Positions 9,119-17,598 of a stretch of DNA of 64,000 nt are shown in pieces. Within the stretch, counting starts at the first letter, position 1. The number at the start of each line of letters is the position of its first letter. Both the position numbers and the translations under genes were made by a program. The stretch comes from Microbulbifer sp. SAOS-129_SWC (GTDB lineage: Bacteria > Pseudomonadota > Gammaproteobacteria > Pseudomonadales > Cellvibrionaceae), in NCBI RefSeq assembly GCF_039696035.1, contig NZ_CP155567.1, forward strand, positions 943,501 through 1,007,500. Direction: 5' to 3'. The notes under the pieces are model-generated. The model ran no database searches, was not told the origin of the DNA, and was given only the letters and a program-made list of their open reading frames with translations.

Positions 9119-10297
9119 ATGATTATCCAGCCGAAAGTACGCGGTTTTATCTGCACCAATGCCCACCCGCAGGGCTGCGCCGCCAATGTGCACGAGCAGA
9201 TCGACTACATCAAATCCCAGCCGGCCATCGACAATGGCCCCAAGAACGTACTGGTGGTGGGGGCCTCTACCGGCTATGGCCTGGCGTCGCGTATCACCGC
9301 TGCGTTTGGCTGTGGCGCCAACACCCTGGGGGTGTTCTTCGAGAAACCGCCGACCGACAAGCGCACCGCCTCCGCCGGTTACTACAACGCCGCCGCTTTT
9401 GAAGATGAGGCCCACAAAGCCGGACTCTACGCCAAGAGCATCAACGGCGATGCCTTCTCCGACGAGGTGAAGGCCCAGGCCATCGACATGATCAAGGCGG
9501 ATATGGGCAAGGTGGATCTGGTGATCTACAGCCTCGCCTCGCCGCGCCGCAAGGACCCCAAGACCGGCGAGCTGCACAGCTCGGTGCTGAAGCCGATCAA
9601 CAAGTCCTACACCGCCCGCAACCTCAATACCGACAAGCTGGAGATCGCCGATATCACCCTGGAGCCCGCCAACCAGGAAGAGATCGATGCGACCGTCAAA
9701 GTCATGGGTGGTGAAGACTGGGAGCTGTGGATGGACGCACTCGCCAAAGCCGGCGTGCTGGCGGACGACTGCAAGACCGTCGCCTATACCTATATCGGCG
9801 AAAAGCTCACCTGGCCGATCTACGGCCACGCCACCATCGGCAAGGCCAAGGAAGACCTGGACCGCGCGGCCAAGGCGATCACCGACAGCGGTGCGTCGAG
9901 CGCCAATGTCGCAGTACTGAAGGCTCTGGTCACCCAGTCCAGCTCCGCGATCCCGGTGATGCCGCTGTATATCTCCCTGGTCTACAAGGTGATGAAGGAA
10001 GAGGGCACCCACGAGGGCTGTATCGAGCAGCTGTACCGCCTCTACACCGAGGGCCTGTATACCGGCAGCCCGCGCCTGGACGACAGCAACCGTTTCCGCA
10101 TGGACGAAAAGGAACTGCGCCCGGAAACCCAGGCCAAGATCGAAAAACTGTGGCCGGAAGTGACCGAGGAAAACCTGTTCGAGCTGACCGACTACAAGGG
10201 CTATCAGGCAGACTTCCTCAAGCTGTTCGGTTTCGGTGTCGACGGTGTCGACTATGAGGCTGACGTCAGCCCGGTAGTCGAGGCGGACTTCAAATAA
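9119..10297 (+). CDS. fabV: Enoyl-ACP reductase FabV
   Basis: A 392-residue single-chain NADH-dependent enoyl reductase of the FabV/TER family. It carries the nucleotide-binding GASTGYG at 48-54, the catalytic Y-x8-K pair at Tyr235 and Lys244 (the same positions as in characterised FabV enzymes), the [16 protein letters not shown] region (here [13 protein letters not shown]), and the family C-terminus. It reduces trans-2-enoyl-ACP in the last step of each fatty acid elongation cycle. FabV enzymes are naturally insensitive to triclosan. GGGAGAGA precedes the ATG. No FabI is visible in the window, so whether this is the sole enoyl reductase is unknown. Confidence 0.97.
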   Translation: MIIQPKVRGFICTNAHPQGCAANVHEQIDYIKSQPAIDNGPKNVLVVGASTGYGLASRITAAFGCGANTLGVFFEKPPTDKRTASAGYYNAAAFEDEAHKAGLYAKSINGDAFSDEVKAQAIDMIKADMGKVDLVIYSLASPRRKDPKTGELHSSVLKPINKSYTARNLNTDKLEIADITLEPANQEEIDATVKVMGGEDWELWMDALAKAGVLADDCKTVAYTYIGEKLTWPIYGHATIGKAKEDLDRAAKAITDSGASSANVAVLKALVTQSSSAIPVMPLYISLVYKVMKEEGTHEGCIEQLYRLYTEGLYTGSPRLDDSNRFRMDEKELRPETQAKIEKLWPEVTEENLFELTDYKGYQADFLKLFGFGVDGVDYEADVSPVVEADFK

Positions 10298-10335
10298 TCC
10301 TGAAGATGAGATCCCAGATCAGCTAGGTCAGAGAA

Positions 10336-10604
10336 TAAGGAACCTCTGAATAAGTGCGTGATGTCTCTGGCTTTCAGAGCGGTTCACAATCAAGGCGCGG
10401 CTTCGCAGGAATGTCTAGACCTTTCAAGAAGTCGCAACGCGGAGTGTGAATCGCTCTGAAAGCCCCTCCGGGCGGGCCCTGAAGGCCACAGCTGCTGCGT
10501 TGCAGCTCTTGCAAAGGGCTACGGCCATTCGCGGCGAGCTGCGCCTAACATCTGCAGCCTTCAGATCCCGCAGAGACATTACGGACTTGTTCAGAGGTTC
10601 CTTA
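10336..10604. mobile_element. MITE-like non-autonomous element
   Basis: About 269 bases bounded by a 34-base imperfect inverted repeat. The left end is GGAACCTCTGAATAAGT at 10339-10355, then GTGATGTCTCTG; the right end, read inversely, is GGAACCTCTGAACAAGT, then GTAATGTCTCTG. The repeat arms extend outward to TAAGG/CCTTA. A second, nested inverted repeat pairs CTTTCAGAGCGGTTCACA at 10371-10388 with its near-perfect inverse at 10446-10463. No transposase is encoded. Flanking TA dinucleotides are compatible with a TA or TTAA target, but a clean target duplication is not visible. The ends look like those of IS5-type elements (recollection, unverified). Confidence 0.75.
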
Positions 10605-10654
10605 AATCTGTTTAGGTAACAGAACCTTCGGCGAAGGTGCCGATGGCGGATGCA

Positions 10655-10730
10655 GCTTTGTGAGACCTTCACCGGCAGGCATGCCGGTGCAGAGCCCCCA
10701 TGGATGGGTTTACGGCGTGTCTCACAAAGC
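10655..10730. repeat. Palindromic intergenic repeat unit
   Basis: GCTTTGTGAGAC at 10655-10666 is a perfect inverse of GTCTCACAAAGC at 10719-10730. Inside is a second palindrome, ACCGGCA at 10671-10677 with TGCCGGT at 10682-10688, and the phrase CCATGGATGGGTTTACGGCG. It sits immediately beside the MITE and has no coding content. It looks like a distinct dispersed repeat family rather than a terminator, since no T-run follows. Confidence 0.6.
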
Positions 10731-10805
10731 GGCACCCGTTAGCGGCACCGCCACTCACCGGTGCGGATGAGTCGGAGTGCGTCCCCTGTGCCCGCCAATT
10801 CCCAA

Positions 10806-10851
10806 TAGGAGCCCTTGTCCGTGGGCCCTAAGTTCGCCTAACCCGCTCCTA
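10806..10851. repeat. REP-like TAGGAGC palindrome, copy 1
   Basis: TAGGAGC at 10806-10812 pairs with GCTCCTA at 10845-10851 across a 32-base spacer just upstream of the aldo/keto reductase. The same arms, more complete, occur at 16438-16514 and 47875-47933, so this is a degenerate member of a dispersed REP-type family. Confidence 0.5.
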
Positions 10852-10908
10852 CAACTCTCTCCCGCGAGCCTGCATAATCATCCCCCTTTGATCTGCAGGA
10901 GTCTCTCC

Positions 10909-11952
10909 ATGGAATACCGCCAACTCGGCACCACCGACCTGAAAGTCAGCCTGATCTGCCTGGGCACTATGACCTGGGGCGAGCAGAACACCGAGGCCGA
11001 CGCCTTCGCGCAGCTGGACTACGCGCTGGAACAGGGCGTCAACTTTATCGACTGCGCGGAAATGTACCCGGTACCGCCACGCCCCGAGACACAGGGGCGC
11101 ACCGAGGAATACGTGGGCAACTGGCTGGCCGCCCGCGGCACCCGCGATCGGGTGGTGCTGGCTACCAAGGTGACCGGCCGCGGCGAGGCGAATTCCGGTG
11201 TCGGCCATATTCGCGGCGGCCCGCGTCTCGATCGCGCACAGATTCTGCAAGCCTGCGACGACTCCCTGCAGCGCCTGCGCACCGACCATATCGACCTGTA
11301 TCAGGTGCACTGGCCCGAGCGCCAGGCCAATTTTTTCGGTCGCCTCGGCTACCAGCACGGCGATGACGACGGCATCGCCATTGCCGAAACCCTGGACGCA
11401 CTTTCAGAACTGGTCAAAGCCGGCAAGGTGCGCCATATCGGCCTGTCCAACGAAACCCCCTGGGGCATGCACCGCTACCTGCGCCTGGCCGCGCACGGCA
11501 ACCGGCCGCGCATCGCCTCGATCCAGAACCCCTACAACCTGCTGAACCGCACTTTCGAGGTGGGCGGCGCGGAGATGGCGATCCGCGAACACTGCGGCCT
11601 GCTGGCCTACTCGCCGCTGGCCTTCGGCGTGCTGTCCGGCAAGTACCTGGGCGGCAACAAGCCGGCCGGCGCGCGCCTGACCCTGTTCGAGCGCTTCCAG
11701 CGCTACACCGGCGAACGCGCCGCGCAGGCCACCGAAGCCTACGTAGCGCTGGCGCGGGAGTTCGGCCTGGACCCGGCGCAGATGGCACTGGCATTCATCA
11801 ACCGGCAACCGTTCGTGACCGCGAATATCATCGGCGCCACCACCATGGCGCAGTTGCGCAGCAATATCGCCAGTGCCGACATCGAGCTCAGCGATGACCA
11901 GCTGGCCGCAATCGAGTCAGTGCACGCGGCCAACCCCAATCCGGCGCCCTGA
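10909..11952 (+). CDS. Aldo/keto reductase, Tas-like
   Basis: A 347-residue TIM-barrel NADPH-dependent oxidoreductase that resembles E. coli Tas throughout (MEYRQLGTTDLKVSLICLGTMTWGEQN). The catalytic tetrad is visible as Asp in FIDCAEMYP, Tyr in the same segment, Lys in LATKVTG and His in YQVHWP. The ATG at 10909 follows CAGGAG at ideal spacing; the upstream-extended frame lies in repeat DNA and was discarded. Substrate unknown; the family reduces small aldehydes and ketones. It appears to be a single-gene unit. Confidence 0.9.
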   Translation: MEYRQLGTTDLKVSLICLGTMTWGEQNTEADAFAQLDYALEQGVNFIDCAEMYPVPPRPETQGRTEEYVGNWLAARGTRDRVVLATKVTGRGEANSGVGHIRGGPRLDRAQILQACDDSLQRLRTDHIDLYQVHWPERQANFFGRLGYQHGDDDGIAIAETLDALSELVKAGKVRHIGLSNETPWGMHRYLRLAAHGNRPRIASIQNPYNLLNRTFEVGGAEMAIREHCGLLAYSPLAFGVLSGKYLGGNKPAGARLTLFERFQRYTGERAAQATEAYVALAREFGLDPAQMALAFINRQPFVTANIIGATTMAQLRSNIASADIELSDDQLAAIESVHAANPNPAP

Positions 11953-12102
11953 GCAGGCCATGGAAAGCGTTTTTCAACGGCCTTCAGGACGCCGTCGCTG
12001 ACGGGAGCGCCGGGCAACGAACTATACTTTTTGCCATCGAGTACTCTTTATTCACTGTCCTTGCCGGCCGTGGCAAGGCCTTCCCCGGGGAGCGAATACG
12101 TT

Positions 12103-12336
12103 ATGGAAACCACCGGCTTTCACTCGCTGAATGACCTTTTTGCCCAGCTGGGCCTGTCCTCAGAGGACGCCGCTATCGATGAGTTTCTGGCTCGCCACCA
12201 CCTTGATGGCGAAGAGAAACTGGCCAAGGCGCCCTTCTGGTCGGATGGACAGCGCAGCTTCCTCGAAGAGGCCATCGAGGACGACTCCGACTGGTGCGAG
12301 GCGGTAGACGAGCTGGACACACTGCTGCGTCACTGA
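12103..12336 (+). CDS. DUF2789 family small protein
   Basis: A 77-residue acidic cytoplasmic protein starting METTGFHSLNDLFAQLGL. It carries the family pattern: a short helix with LFAQLGL, then FLARHHL, then APFWSDGQRSFLEEAIEDDSDWCEAVDEL. Length matches other DUF2789 proteins. GGGGAG lies about nine bases before the ATG at 12103; upstream in-frame starts are not supported. A TATACT box at 12025-12030 could be its -10 element. The function of the family is not known. A strong hairpin follows at 12345-12386. Confidence 0.85.
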   Translation: METTGFHSLNDLFAQLGLSSEDAAIDEFLARHHLDGEEKLAKAPFWSDGQRSFLEEAIEDDSDWCEAVDELDTLLRH

Positions 12337-12344
12337 CCATATGA

Positions 12345-12386
12345 AGCCCCCCGTTCACCGCCGCTGGTGGCGGTGAACGGGGGGCT
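12345..12386. terminator. Long perfect hairpin after the DUF2789 gene
   Basis: An 18-base arm at 12345-12362 (AGCCCCCCGTTCACCGCC) is perfectly complementary to 12369-12386 across a six-base loop. It begins eight bases after the stop codon. There is no T-run on the plus strand, so it may stabilise the mRNA end rather than terminate intrinsically. Confidence 0.6.
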
Positions 12387-12435
12387 GTGGCTGCCCGGAT
12401 TCACCCGGCCCTACCCAGGCGCTGCCCGCCGTCGC

Positions 12436-12441
12436 TATAAT
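12436..12441 (+). promoter_or_regulatory. Candidate -10 box for lpxL
   Basis: A perfect TATAAT is followed by a GC-rich stretch (GCCCGGC), 38 bases before the ATG. No good -35 hexamer is visible at 16-18 bases upstream. The same TATAATG-plus-GC arrangement precedes dnaX at 40351 and hrpA at 50834. Confidence 0.45.
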
Positions 12442-12479
12442 GCCCGGCTTTCTACTGCCCAAGCGCCGCAATATACCCG

Positions 12480-13448
12480 ATGGAAAAACCCCGATTTCGC
12501 GCCGAGCTGCTTCACCCGCGCTACTGGTTCACCTGGCTGCTGTTCGCCCTCTGGTTCCTGGTGGCCCAGCTGCCGTATCGCTGGCAGCTGGGCCTGGGCC
12601 GCACGCTCGGCCGGCTGATGCTGCGGCTGGCGCCCAGCCGCCGCACGATCGCCGAGCGCAACCTGGCGCTGTGCTTTCCCGAGCTCAGTGACGACGAACG
12701 CACACAACTGCTGCAGCGCAACTTCGAATCCAACGGCATCGCGCTGATGGAGACCGGCATGGCCTGGTTTCGCTCCAGCCGCTGGCTGCGCAAGCGCTTA
12801 CAGGTGGAGGGGCTGGAGCAGCTGCAGGCGCCCCAGGCCCGCGGCCAGGGGGTCGTGCTGATGGCGATGCACTTCACCACGCTGGAAATCGGCGCCGCCT
12901 TTATGGCCATGTGCCACAAGGTGGATGGCATGTATCGGCCGCACAAGAATCCGGTCTATGACTATATGCAGCGCAAGGGGCGCGAGCGTCACGGCGAGGA
13001 TTCCGAGGTCTACCAGCGCAAGGATGTGCGCGGCATGCTGCGCGCACTGAAAAACGGCCGTGCGGTGTGGTATGCCCCGGACCAGGATTACGGCATCAAG
13101 CAGGGCGTGTTCGCGCCGCTGTTCGGCCAGCCCGCCGCCACAGTGACCGGCACCTCGCGTTTCGCCCGCGTCGGTCGCGCACTGGTGGTGCCCTATACGG
13201 TCACGCGGCTGCCCGGCGATGACGGCTACCGGATGAAAGTTTACCCGCCGATCGAGGAAATCCCTTCCGGCGACGAACTGCAGGACGCGATTCTGGTCAA
13301 TGAGTTTGTCGAAGCGCGGATGCGGGAAAACCCCGAGCAGTACATGTGGGTGCACCGCCGCTTCAAGACGCGCCCCGAGGGGGCGCCCAACGTCTACGAG
13401 GGTGTGCGCAAAAAGAAGAAAAAGAAGCGCAAGAAATCGCTCAAATAA
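12480..13448 (+). CDS. lpxL: Lipid A biosynthesis lauroyl acyltransferase (LpxL/HtrB family)
   Basis: A 322-residue inner-membrane acyltransferase. It has an N-terminal membrane anchor at about 15-33, the HX4E catalytic motif as HFTTLE (His131, Glu136), a conserved MYRPHKNP substrate region, the YAPDQDYG motif and the C-terminal YMWVHRRFKTRP. It adds a secondary acyl chain to Kdo2-lipid IVA on the cytoplasmic face. The C-terminus ends in an unusual poly-Lys tail (KKKKKKRKKSLK), perhaps binding acidic phospholipid. LpxM-type paralogues share these motifs, so the exact acylation position is inferred. Confidence 0.88.
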   Translation: MEKPRFRAELLHPRYWFTWLLFALWFLVAQLPYRWQLGLGRTLGRLMLRLAPSRRTIAERNLALCFPELSDDERTQLLQRNFESNGIALMETGMAWFRSSRWLRKRLQVEGLEQLQAPQARGQGVVLMAMHFTTLEIGAAFMAMCHKVDGMYRPHKNPVYDYMQRKGRERHGEDSEVYQRKDVRGMLRALKNGRAVWYAPDQDYGIKQGVFAPLFGQPAATVTGTSRFARVGRALVVPYTVTRLPGDDGYRMKVYPPIEEIPSGDELQDAILVNEFVEARMRENPEQYMWVHRRFKTRPEGAPNVYEGVRKKKKKKRKKSLK

Positions 13449-13535
13449 TCACCAGCGCTAACACTGGTATCAACCCGGTGCCCTCAGTAACATACCCGTC
13501 TCATTTTGGCGCGGTGCGAGAATTAAGGAGTTAGG

Positions 13536-14411
13536 ATGTTTTCCGGCAGTATGGTGGCCCTGGCCACCCCAATGTATGCAGACGGCAGCCTTGACTGGGA
13601 CAGTCTGCACAACCTGGTGGAGTGGCACATCGAGCAGGGCACCCGCGCCCTGGTGGCTGTCGGCACGACCGGCGAATCCGCCACTCTCGATGTCAACGAG
13701 CACGTCGAGGTCATCCGCCGTGTGGTCGACCAGGTGGCCGGGCGCATTCCGGTGATTGCCGGTACCGGAGCCAATTCCACCACCGAAGCGATCGAACTGA
13801 CCGAGAACGCCGCCAAGTGCGGTGCCGACGCCTGCCTGCTGGTGACTCCCTACTACAACAAACCCACCCAGGAAGGGCTGTTTCAGCACTTCAAGGCTGT
13901 CGCCAAGGCCGTCGCTATCCCCCAGATTCTCTACAATGTGCCCGGACGCACCGCCGTGGACATGCTGCCGGACACCGTGGAGCGGCTGGCGCCGATCGGC
14001 AATATCGTCGGCATCAAGGAGGCTACCGGCGACCTGCAGCGCGCCCGCGAACTGGTGGAGCGTTTGCCCCGCGATTTTGCCATCTACTCCGGTGATGACG
14101 CCACGTCGCTGGAGCTGATGTTGCTGGGTGGCCGCGGTAGTATCAGTGTGACTGCCAACGTGGCGCCGGCGGCGGTAGCGCAGATGTGCGACGCCGCCCT
14201 GAACGGCGACGCCGAAACCGCCCGCGCCATCGACCAGCGTATCCAGATATTGCACAAAGTGCTGTTTGTGGAGTCCAACCCGATACCGGTGAAATGGGCG
14301 CTGCGGGAAATGGGGCGTATCGACAGTGGCATCCGCCTGCCGTTGACCCCACTCTCCAGCTGCCACCACGCCACAGTGCGAGAGGCGCTGCGCAGCGCCG
14401 GCGTGCTTTAA
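13536..14411 (+). CDS. dapA: 4-hydroxy-tetrahydrodipicolinate synthase
   Basis: A 291-residue TIM-barrel lyase that condenses pyruvate with aspartate semialdehyde in lysine and diaminopimelate synthesis. The Schiff-base lysine is Lys161 (GIKEATGD), with Tyr133 (LYNVPGRT) and the GTTGES motif holding Thr44/Thr45, numbering identical to E. coli DapA. The start is secured by AAGGAG eight bases upstream. bamC follows 34 bases later, the common gammaproteobacterial order. No lysine riboswitch-like structure is visible in the short 87-base leader. Confidence 0.97.
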   Translation: MFSGSMVALATPMYADGSLDWDSLHNLVEWHIEQGTRALVAVGTTGESATLDVNEHVEVIRRVVDQVAGRIPVIAGTGANSTTEAIELTENAAKCGADACLLVTPYYNKPTQEGLFQHFKAVAKAVAIPQILYNVPGRTAVDMLPDTVERLAPIGNIVGIKEATGDLQRARELVERLPRDFAIYSGDDATSLELMLLGGRGSISVTANVAPAAVAQMCDAALNGDAETARAIDQRIQILHKVLFVESNPIPVKWALREMGRIDSGIRLPLTPLSSCHHATVREALRSAGVL

Positions 14412-14445
14412 GCGCGCAAATCGAGAATTAACCAGGAACCCAATA

Positions 14446-15627
14446 ATGACAAAATTGACTGCTGGAGCGGCGCTGTGTATCGCCAGTGTCGCGCTCGCCG
14501 GCTGCGGGATATTCGGCAAAGACGGCTATTTCCGCGATCGCGGTGACGACTACCAGATGGCCGACAGCCTGCCGCCGCTGCAGATGCCCGCGGGTGTCAG
14601 CGAAAAGCCCCAGGAAGAGCTGTACGAGGTCCCCCAGATCAACAACGGCGACACGCCGTCCGGCGAGTTCGAGGTGCCGCGGCCGCAGGCGCTGTCGGTC
14701 AATGCAGGCATGGACCGGGTGAAAATCCAGAAGCTGGGTAATCGCCGCTGGGTTCTGGTATCGCAGCCGCCGGATGAAGTCTGGCCGCAGTTGCATTACT
14801 TCCTGCGCACTTCCGGCCTGAAGCTGGCCTCCTCTGACGCCTCCGCCGGTGTGCTGGAGACCGCTTGGCTGACGTTCAAGCAGAGCCCGGACACCAAGGA
14901 CAAGTACCGCCTGACCGTGGAAGCCGGGGTACAGCCGGACACCACCGAAATCCACGTGCGCCAGCTGTCGGTGCCCGCCAACCGTCCGGTCAAGGAACCG
15001 GTCCAGTGGCCGGCGCAGTCCACCAGCCCCGAACGCGAGGGCTGGATGATTGACGAGATGTCCTCGGCGCTGGCGGCCGAATCCGGTGGTGCCGCGGCGT
15101 CTCTGGTGGCGCAGTCCATCGGCGGTGGCTCGGTCAAGGTGCAGGTGCAGGAGCCGGCCGGCAAGGAACCGTTCATGTCCCTGGACCTGTCTATGGACCG
15201 CGCCTGGGCCACGGTGGCGCACGCCCTCAATGTGGGCGCCTACCGGCTGCACCAGGAAGACCAGGATATCGGTCTGTTCTACGTCACTTACGACGAGGAC
15301 CGCGAGCTGCCGGAAGACGAGAAAGGTGGCTGGTTCTCCTGGGGTAAAAAGGACAAGGGCGAGGATGAGCTGGCGGCGAAAGCCGACAAGGTCACCCTGC
15401 AGCAGCTGCTCGGCAATATCGAGCCGGGCAGCGAAGCCAAGCCGGCCCTGTTCGAGGGCATGACTGGCCTCGGCGGTGCAACGGGGCAGGATCTGCCCGG
15501 TTACCTGGTGATAGTGCGCGGTGACGACGAGCACATCCAGGTGCGCATCCGCGACACCCACGGCCAGCCGCTGGCGCGCAACAAGGCTTCCAAGCTGCTG
15601 ATGGCGATTCGCCAGAACCTGATTTAA
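14446..15627 (+). CDS. bamC: Outer membrane assembly lipoprotein BamC
   Basis: A 393-residue lipoprotein with signal peptide and lipobox LAGC (Cys20). After an unstructured N-terminal segment (about 21-90) come two helix-grip domains, the first around RRWVLVSQPPDEVWPQLHYFL and the second around MDRAWATVAHALNVG. It is part of the BAM complex that inserts beta-barrel proteins, here presumably including the TonB-dependent receptors. Its place directly after dapA is conserved. The acidic insert near residues 285-310 (DEDRELPEDEKGG) is longer than in E. coli. Confidence 0.92.
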   Translation: MTKLTAGAALCIASVALAGCGIFGKDGYFRDRGDDYQMADSLPPLQMPAGVSEKPQEELYEVPQINNGDTPSGEFEVPRPQALSVNAGMDRVKIQKLGNRRWVLVSQPPDEVWPQLHYFLRTSGLKLASSDASAGVLETAWLTFKQSPDTKDKYRLTVEAGVQPDTTEIHVRQLSVPANRPVKEPVQWPAQSTSPEREGWMIDEMSSALAAESGGAAASLVAQSIGGGSVKVQVQEPAGKEPFMSLDLSMDRAWATVAHALNVGAYRLHQEDQDIGLFYVTYDEDRELPEDEKGGWFSWGKKDKGEDELAAKADKVTLQQLLGNIEPGSEAKPALFEGMTGLGGATGQDLPGYLVIVRGDDEHIQVRIRDTHGQPLARNKASKLLMAIRQNLI

Positions 15628-15639
15628 GGCGCTGCGGCA

Positions 15640-16416
15640 GTGGCGCTCAGATTTGCTTCACTGGGCAGTGGCAGCAAGGGTAACGGCACGCTGGTCGCCT
15701 CGGGCGAACACTGCCTGCTGGTGGATTGCGGCTTTACCATCAAGGAGACCGAGCGGCGCATGGCGCGGCTCGGTCTGTCGCCCGCCGACCTCGGCGCCAT
15801 CCTGGTTACCCACGAGCACAGCGATCACCTCTCCGGTGTGGCGCCGCTGGCGCGCAAATACCGCCTTCCCGTCTACCTGACTCCCGGCACGCTGCGCGCG
15901 CGCGATATCGGCACCCTGCCGGAAATCCACCTGATCGAGGGGCACCAGCCCTTTGCGGTGGCGGATATCCAGGTCACGCCGGTGGCGGTGCCTCACGACG
16001 CGCGCGAAGCGGCGCAATTCGTCTTCCGCAGTCGCGGCGCCAGCCTGGGCCTGCTCACCGACCTGGGTACGGTCACGCCCCACGTGGAGGAGCATTTCGC
16101 CGGCTGCGATGCGCTGGTGCTGGAGGCCAACCACGATCCGCAAATGCTGGCCCAGGGGCCCTATCCGGCGTCGCTGAAACGCCGCGTTGGCGGTGCCTAC
16201 GGGCACCTCAGTAACCAGCAGGCGGCGGGTTTCCTGCAGCGCGTCGGCTGTGAAGGGCTGCAGCATCTGGTGGTGGCCCATATCAGCGAAAAGAACAACA
16301 CCGTCGAACTGGCCCGCTCCGCGCTGGCAGACGCCGCCGAGCGCGCGGCCAACTGCATTTTTGCCTGCCAGCAACAGGGCTTCGACTGGCTGGATATCCA
16401 CAAGCGCAGCGGCTGA
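15640..16416 (+). CDS. MBL-fold metallo-hydrolase, YycJ/WalJ-like
   Basis: A 258-residue single-domain metallo-beta-lactamase-fold protein starting at a GTG codon 12 bases after bamC. The first metal motif HEHSDH lies at 58-63, followed by PHDA, a conserved LEANHD (dinuclear site) and the C-terminal VVAHISEKNN. The N-terminus FASLGSGSKGNGTL is typical of the YycJ group, which includes predicted 5'-exonuclease or phosphodiesterase enzymes. Substrate is unknown. It probably shares the dapA-bamC transcript. Confidence 0.88.
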   Translation: MALRFASLGSGSKGNGTLVASGEHCLLVDCGFTIKETERRMARLGLSPADLGAILVTHEHSDHLSGVAPLARKYRLPVYLTPGTLRARDIGTLPEIHLIEGHQPFAVADIQVTPVAVPHDAREAAQFVFRSRGASLGLLTDLGTVTPHVEEHFAGCDALVLEANHDPQMLAQGPYPASLKRRVGGAYGHLSNQQAAGFLQRVGCEGLQHLVVAHISEKNNTVELARSALADAAERAANCIFACQQQGFDWLDIHKRSG

Positions 16417-16437
16417 TCCCGCCGCGAACACACCTCC

Positions 16438-16514
16438 CTGTAGGAGCCTGCCCTGCTGGCGCATGGCCAGGGCAATCACCGCGCCGATTTCGCCTGCAGG
16501 GCTGGCTCCTACAG
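16438..16514. repeat. REP-like palindrome, copy 2 (complete)
   Basis: CTGTAGGAGCC at 16438-16448 is a perfect inverse of GGCTCCTACAG at 16504-16514, with an inner GCCCTG/CAGGGC pairing. It fills the gap between the MBL hydrolase and the TauE/SafE gene. The outer arms match the repeats at 10806 and 47875. Confidence 0.75.
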
Positions 16515-16537
16515 GACACATTTTGCCTGGGGGGCAT

Positions 16538-17365
16538 ATGGAAACTCTGCTGATCTACCTGCTGGTCGGTGCCGGCGCGGGCACCATTGCCGGGCTGTTC
16601 GGTGTCGGTGGTGGCCTGATTATCGTACCGGCGCTGGTGCTGGTCTTTGCCGCCCAGGGCATCGCGCCGGAAATCCTTACCCATATGGCGGTGGCCACGT
16701 CGCTGGCGACCATTGTCATTACTTCGCTCAGCTCCATCCGCACCCACCACCTGAAAGGCGCCGTGGATTGGTCGGTATTCCGCGTCATGGCACCGGGAAT
16801 TCTGCTCGGTTCGTGGCTCGGCGGAGTGACTGCCCACTTACTGCCGGGGGCCTGGCTGCAACTGTTGATTGGCATTTTCGCCGTGCTGATGGCGGCGCGC
16901 ATGTGGCTGGCGGGCCGCCGCCGCGCGGAGTTGCCCGGCGTTGACGACAGCCATTTGCCGGCGGCGCCGCTGTTGACCGGCGTCGGCGCGCTGATTGGCT
17001 GGGGCTCCGCCATCTTCGGTATCGGCGGCGGCTCGCTGACGGTGCCTTTCCTGTCTCGCTGCCGGGTACAGATGCAGCGCGCCGTTGCCACCTCTGCGGC
17101 CTGCGGCCTGCCGATTGCGATTGCCGGTGCGATCAGTTTTATCGTGCAGGGCTGGGGCGAACCGCAGCTGCCGGCCTGGAGTAGCGGCTATGTCTACTGG
17201 CCGGCGTTTTTCGGCATCGTGCTGGCCAGTGCCATCTGCGCGCGCTTCGGTGCGCTGCTCGCCCACCGGCTGTCGCCGCAGCTGTTGAAGAGCTGCTTTG
17301 CGGGCCTGCTGCTGGTGATCGGAGCGCGTTTTATCTGGTTGAATGCGGGACTGCTGTTCGGTTGA
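16538..17365 (+). CDS. TauE/SafE family sulfite exporter-like permease
   Basis: A 275-residue integral membrane protein with about eight helices in two repeats. Each repeat opens with the family's Gly-rich motif (GLFGVGGGLIIVP near residue 20 and GSAIFGIGGGSLTVPF near 160). The ATG at 16538 has a GGGGGG ribosome site and gives the normal family length; the open frame continues upstream through the REP element and the preceding gene's shadow. These carriers move sulfonates, sulfite or other small organic anions; no neighbour points to a substrate. Confidence 0.9.
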   Translation: METLLIYLLVGAGAGTIAGLFGVGGGLIIVPALVLVFAAQGIAPEILTHMAVATSLATIVITSLSSIRTHHLKGAVDWSVFRVMAPGILLGSWLGGVTAHLLPGAWLQLLIGIFAVLMAARMWLAGRRRAELPGVDDSHLPAAPLLTGVGALIGWGSAIFGIGGGSLTVPFLSRCRVQMQRAVATSAACGLPIAIAGAISFIVQGWGEPQLPAWSSGYVYWPAFFGIVLASAICARFGALLAHRLSPQLLKSCFAGLLLVIGARFIWLNAGLLFG

Positions 17366-17478
17366 TTGGGCCGTGTGATCAGCGCTATCGGAATCCGTCC
17401 TTTGATCATATCCGCTGCTGGGCCGGATACCCTCCGCAAGCACCGCGGTAGAGTTTAACCGCGCAGTCCGATCTGTAG

Positions 17479-17499
17479 GGGCGAACCTTGTGTTCGCCC
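17479..17499. repeat. Short TGTAGG-associated hairpin
   Basis: GGGCGAAC at 17479-17486 pairs with GTTCGCCC at 17492-17499, preceded by CTGTAGG. The leading CTGTAGG is shared with the REP-like elements in this window, but the arms differ, so this is a variant or a separate small family. Confidence 0.5.
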
Positions 17500-17531
17500 A
17501 GGTGCCGGTGTGGCACAAGATGTTATTAGCC

Positions 17532-17566
17532 AAAAAAAAGGCCGCTGCTTCCGCAGCGGCCTTTTT
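17532..17566. terminator. Bidirectional rho-independent terminator
   Basis: GGCCGCTGC at 17540-17548 pairs with GCAGCGGCC at 17553-17561 around TTCC, flanked by an A-run on the left and TTTTT on the right. It separates the convergent TauE/SafE and POT genes and can serve both. Confidence 0.92.
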
Positions 17567-17598
17567 CGTTGGGCGCTCCCCCGGAAGGGGAGATGCCG

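Noticed and set aside
10424..10735. A 103-codon minus-strand frame
   Set aside because: It runs across the MITE-like element and the palindromic repeat and has no protein features.
10598..10860. CRISPR array suspected from the cluster of repeats after fabV
   Set aside because: The repeats belong to three unrelated palindrome families, are not evenly spaced, and no cas gene is present.
13449..13535. Possible lysine riboswitch before dapA
   Set aside because: Only 87 bases separate the genes and none of the conserved lysine-riboswitch helices can be drawn.
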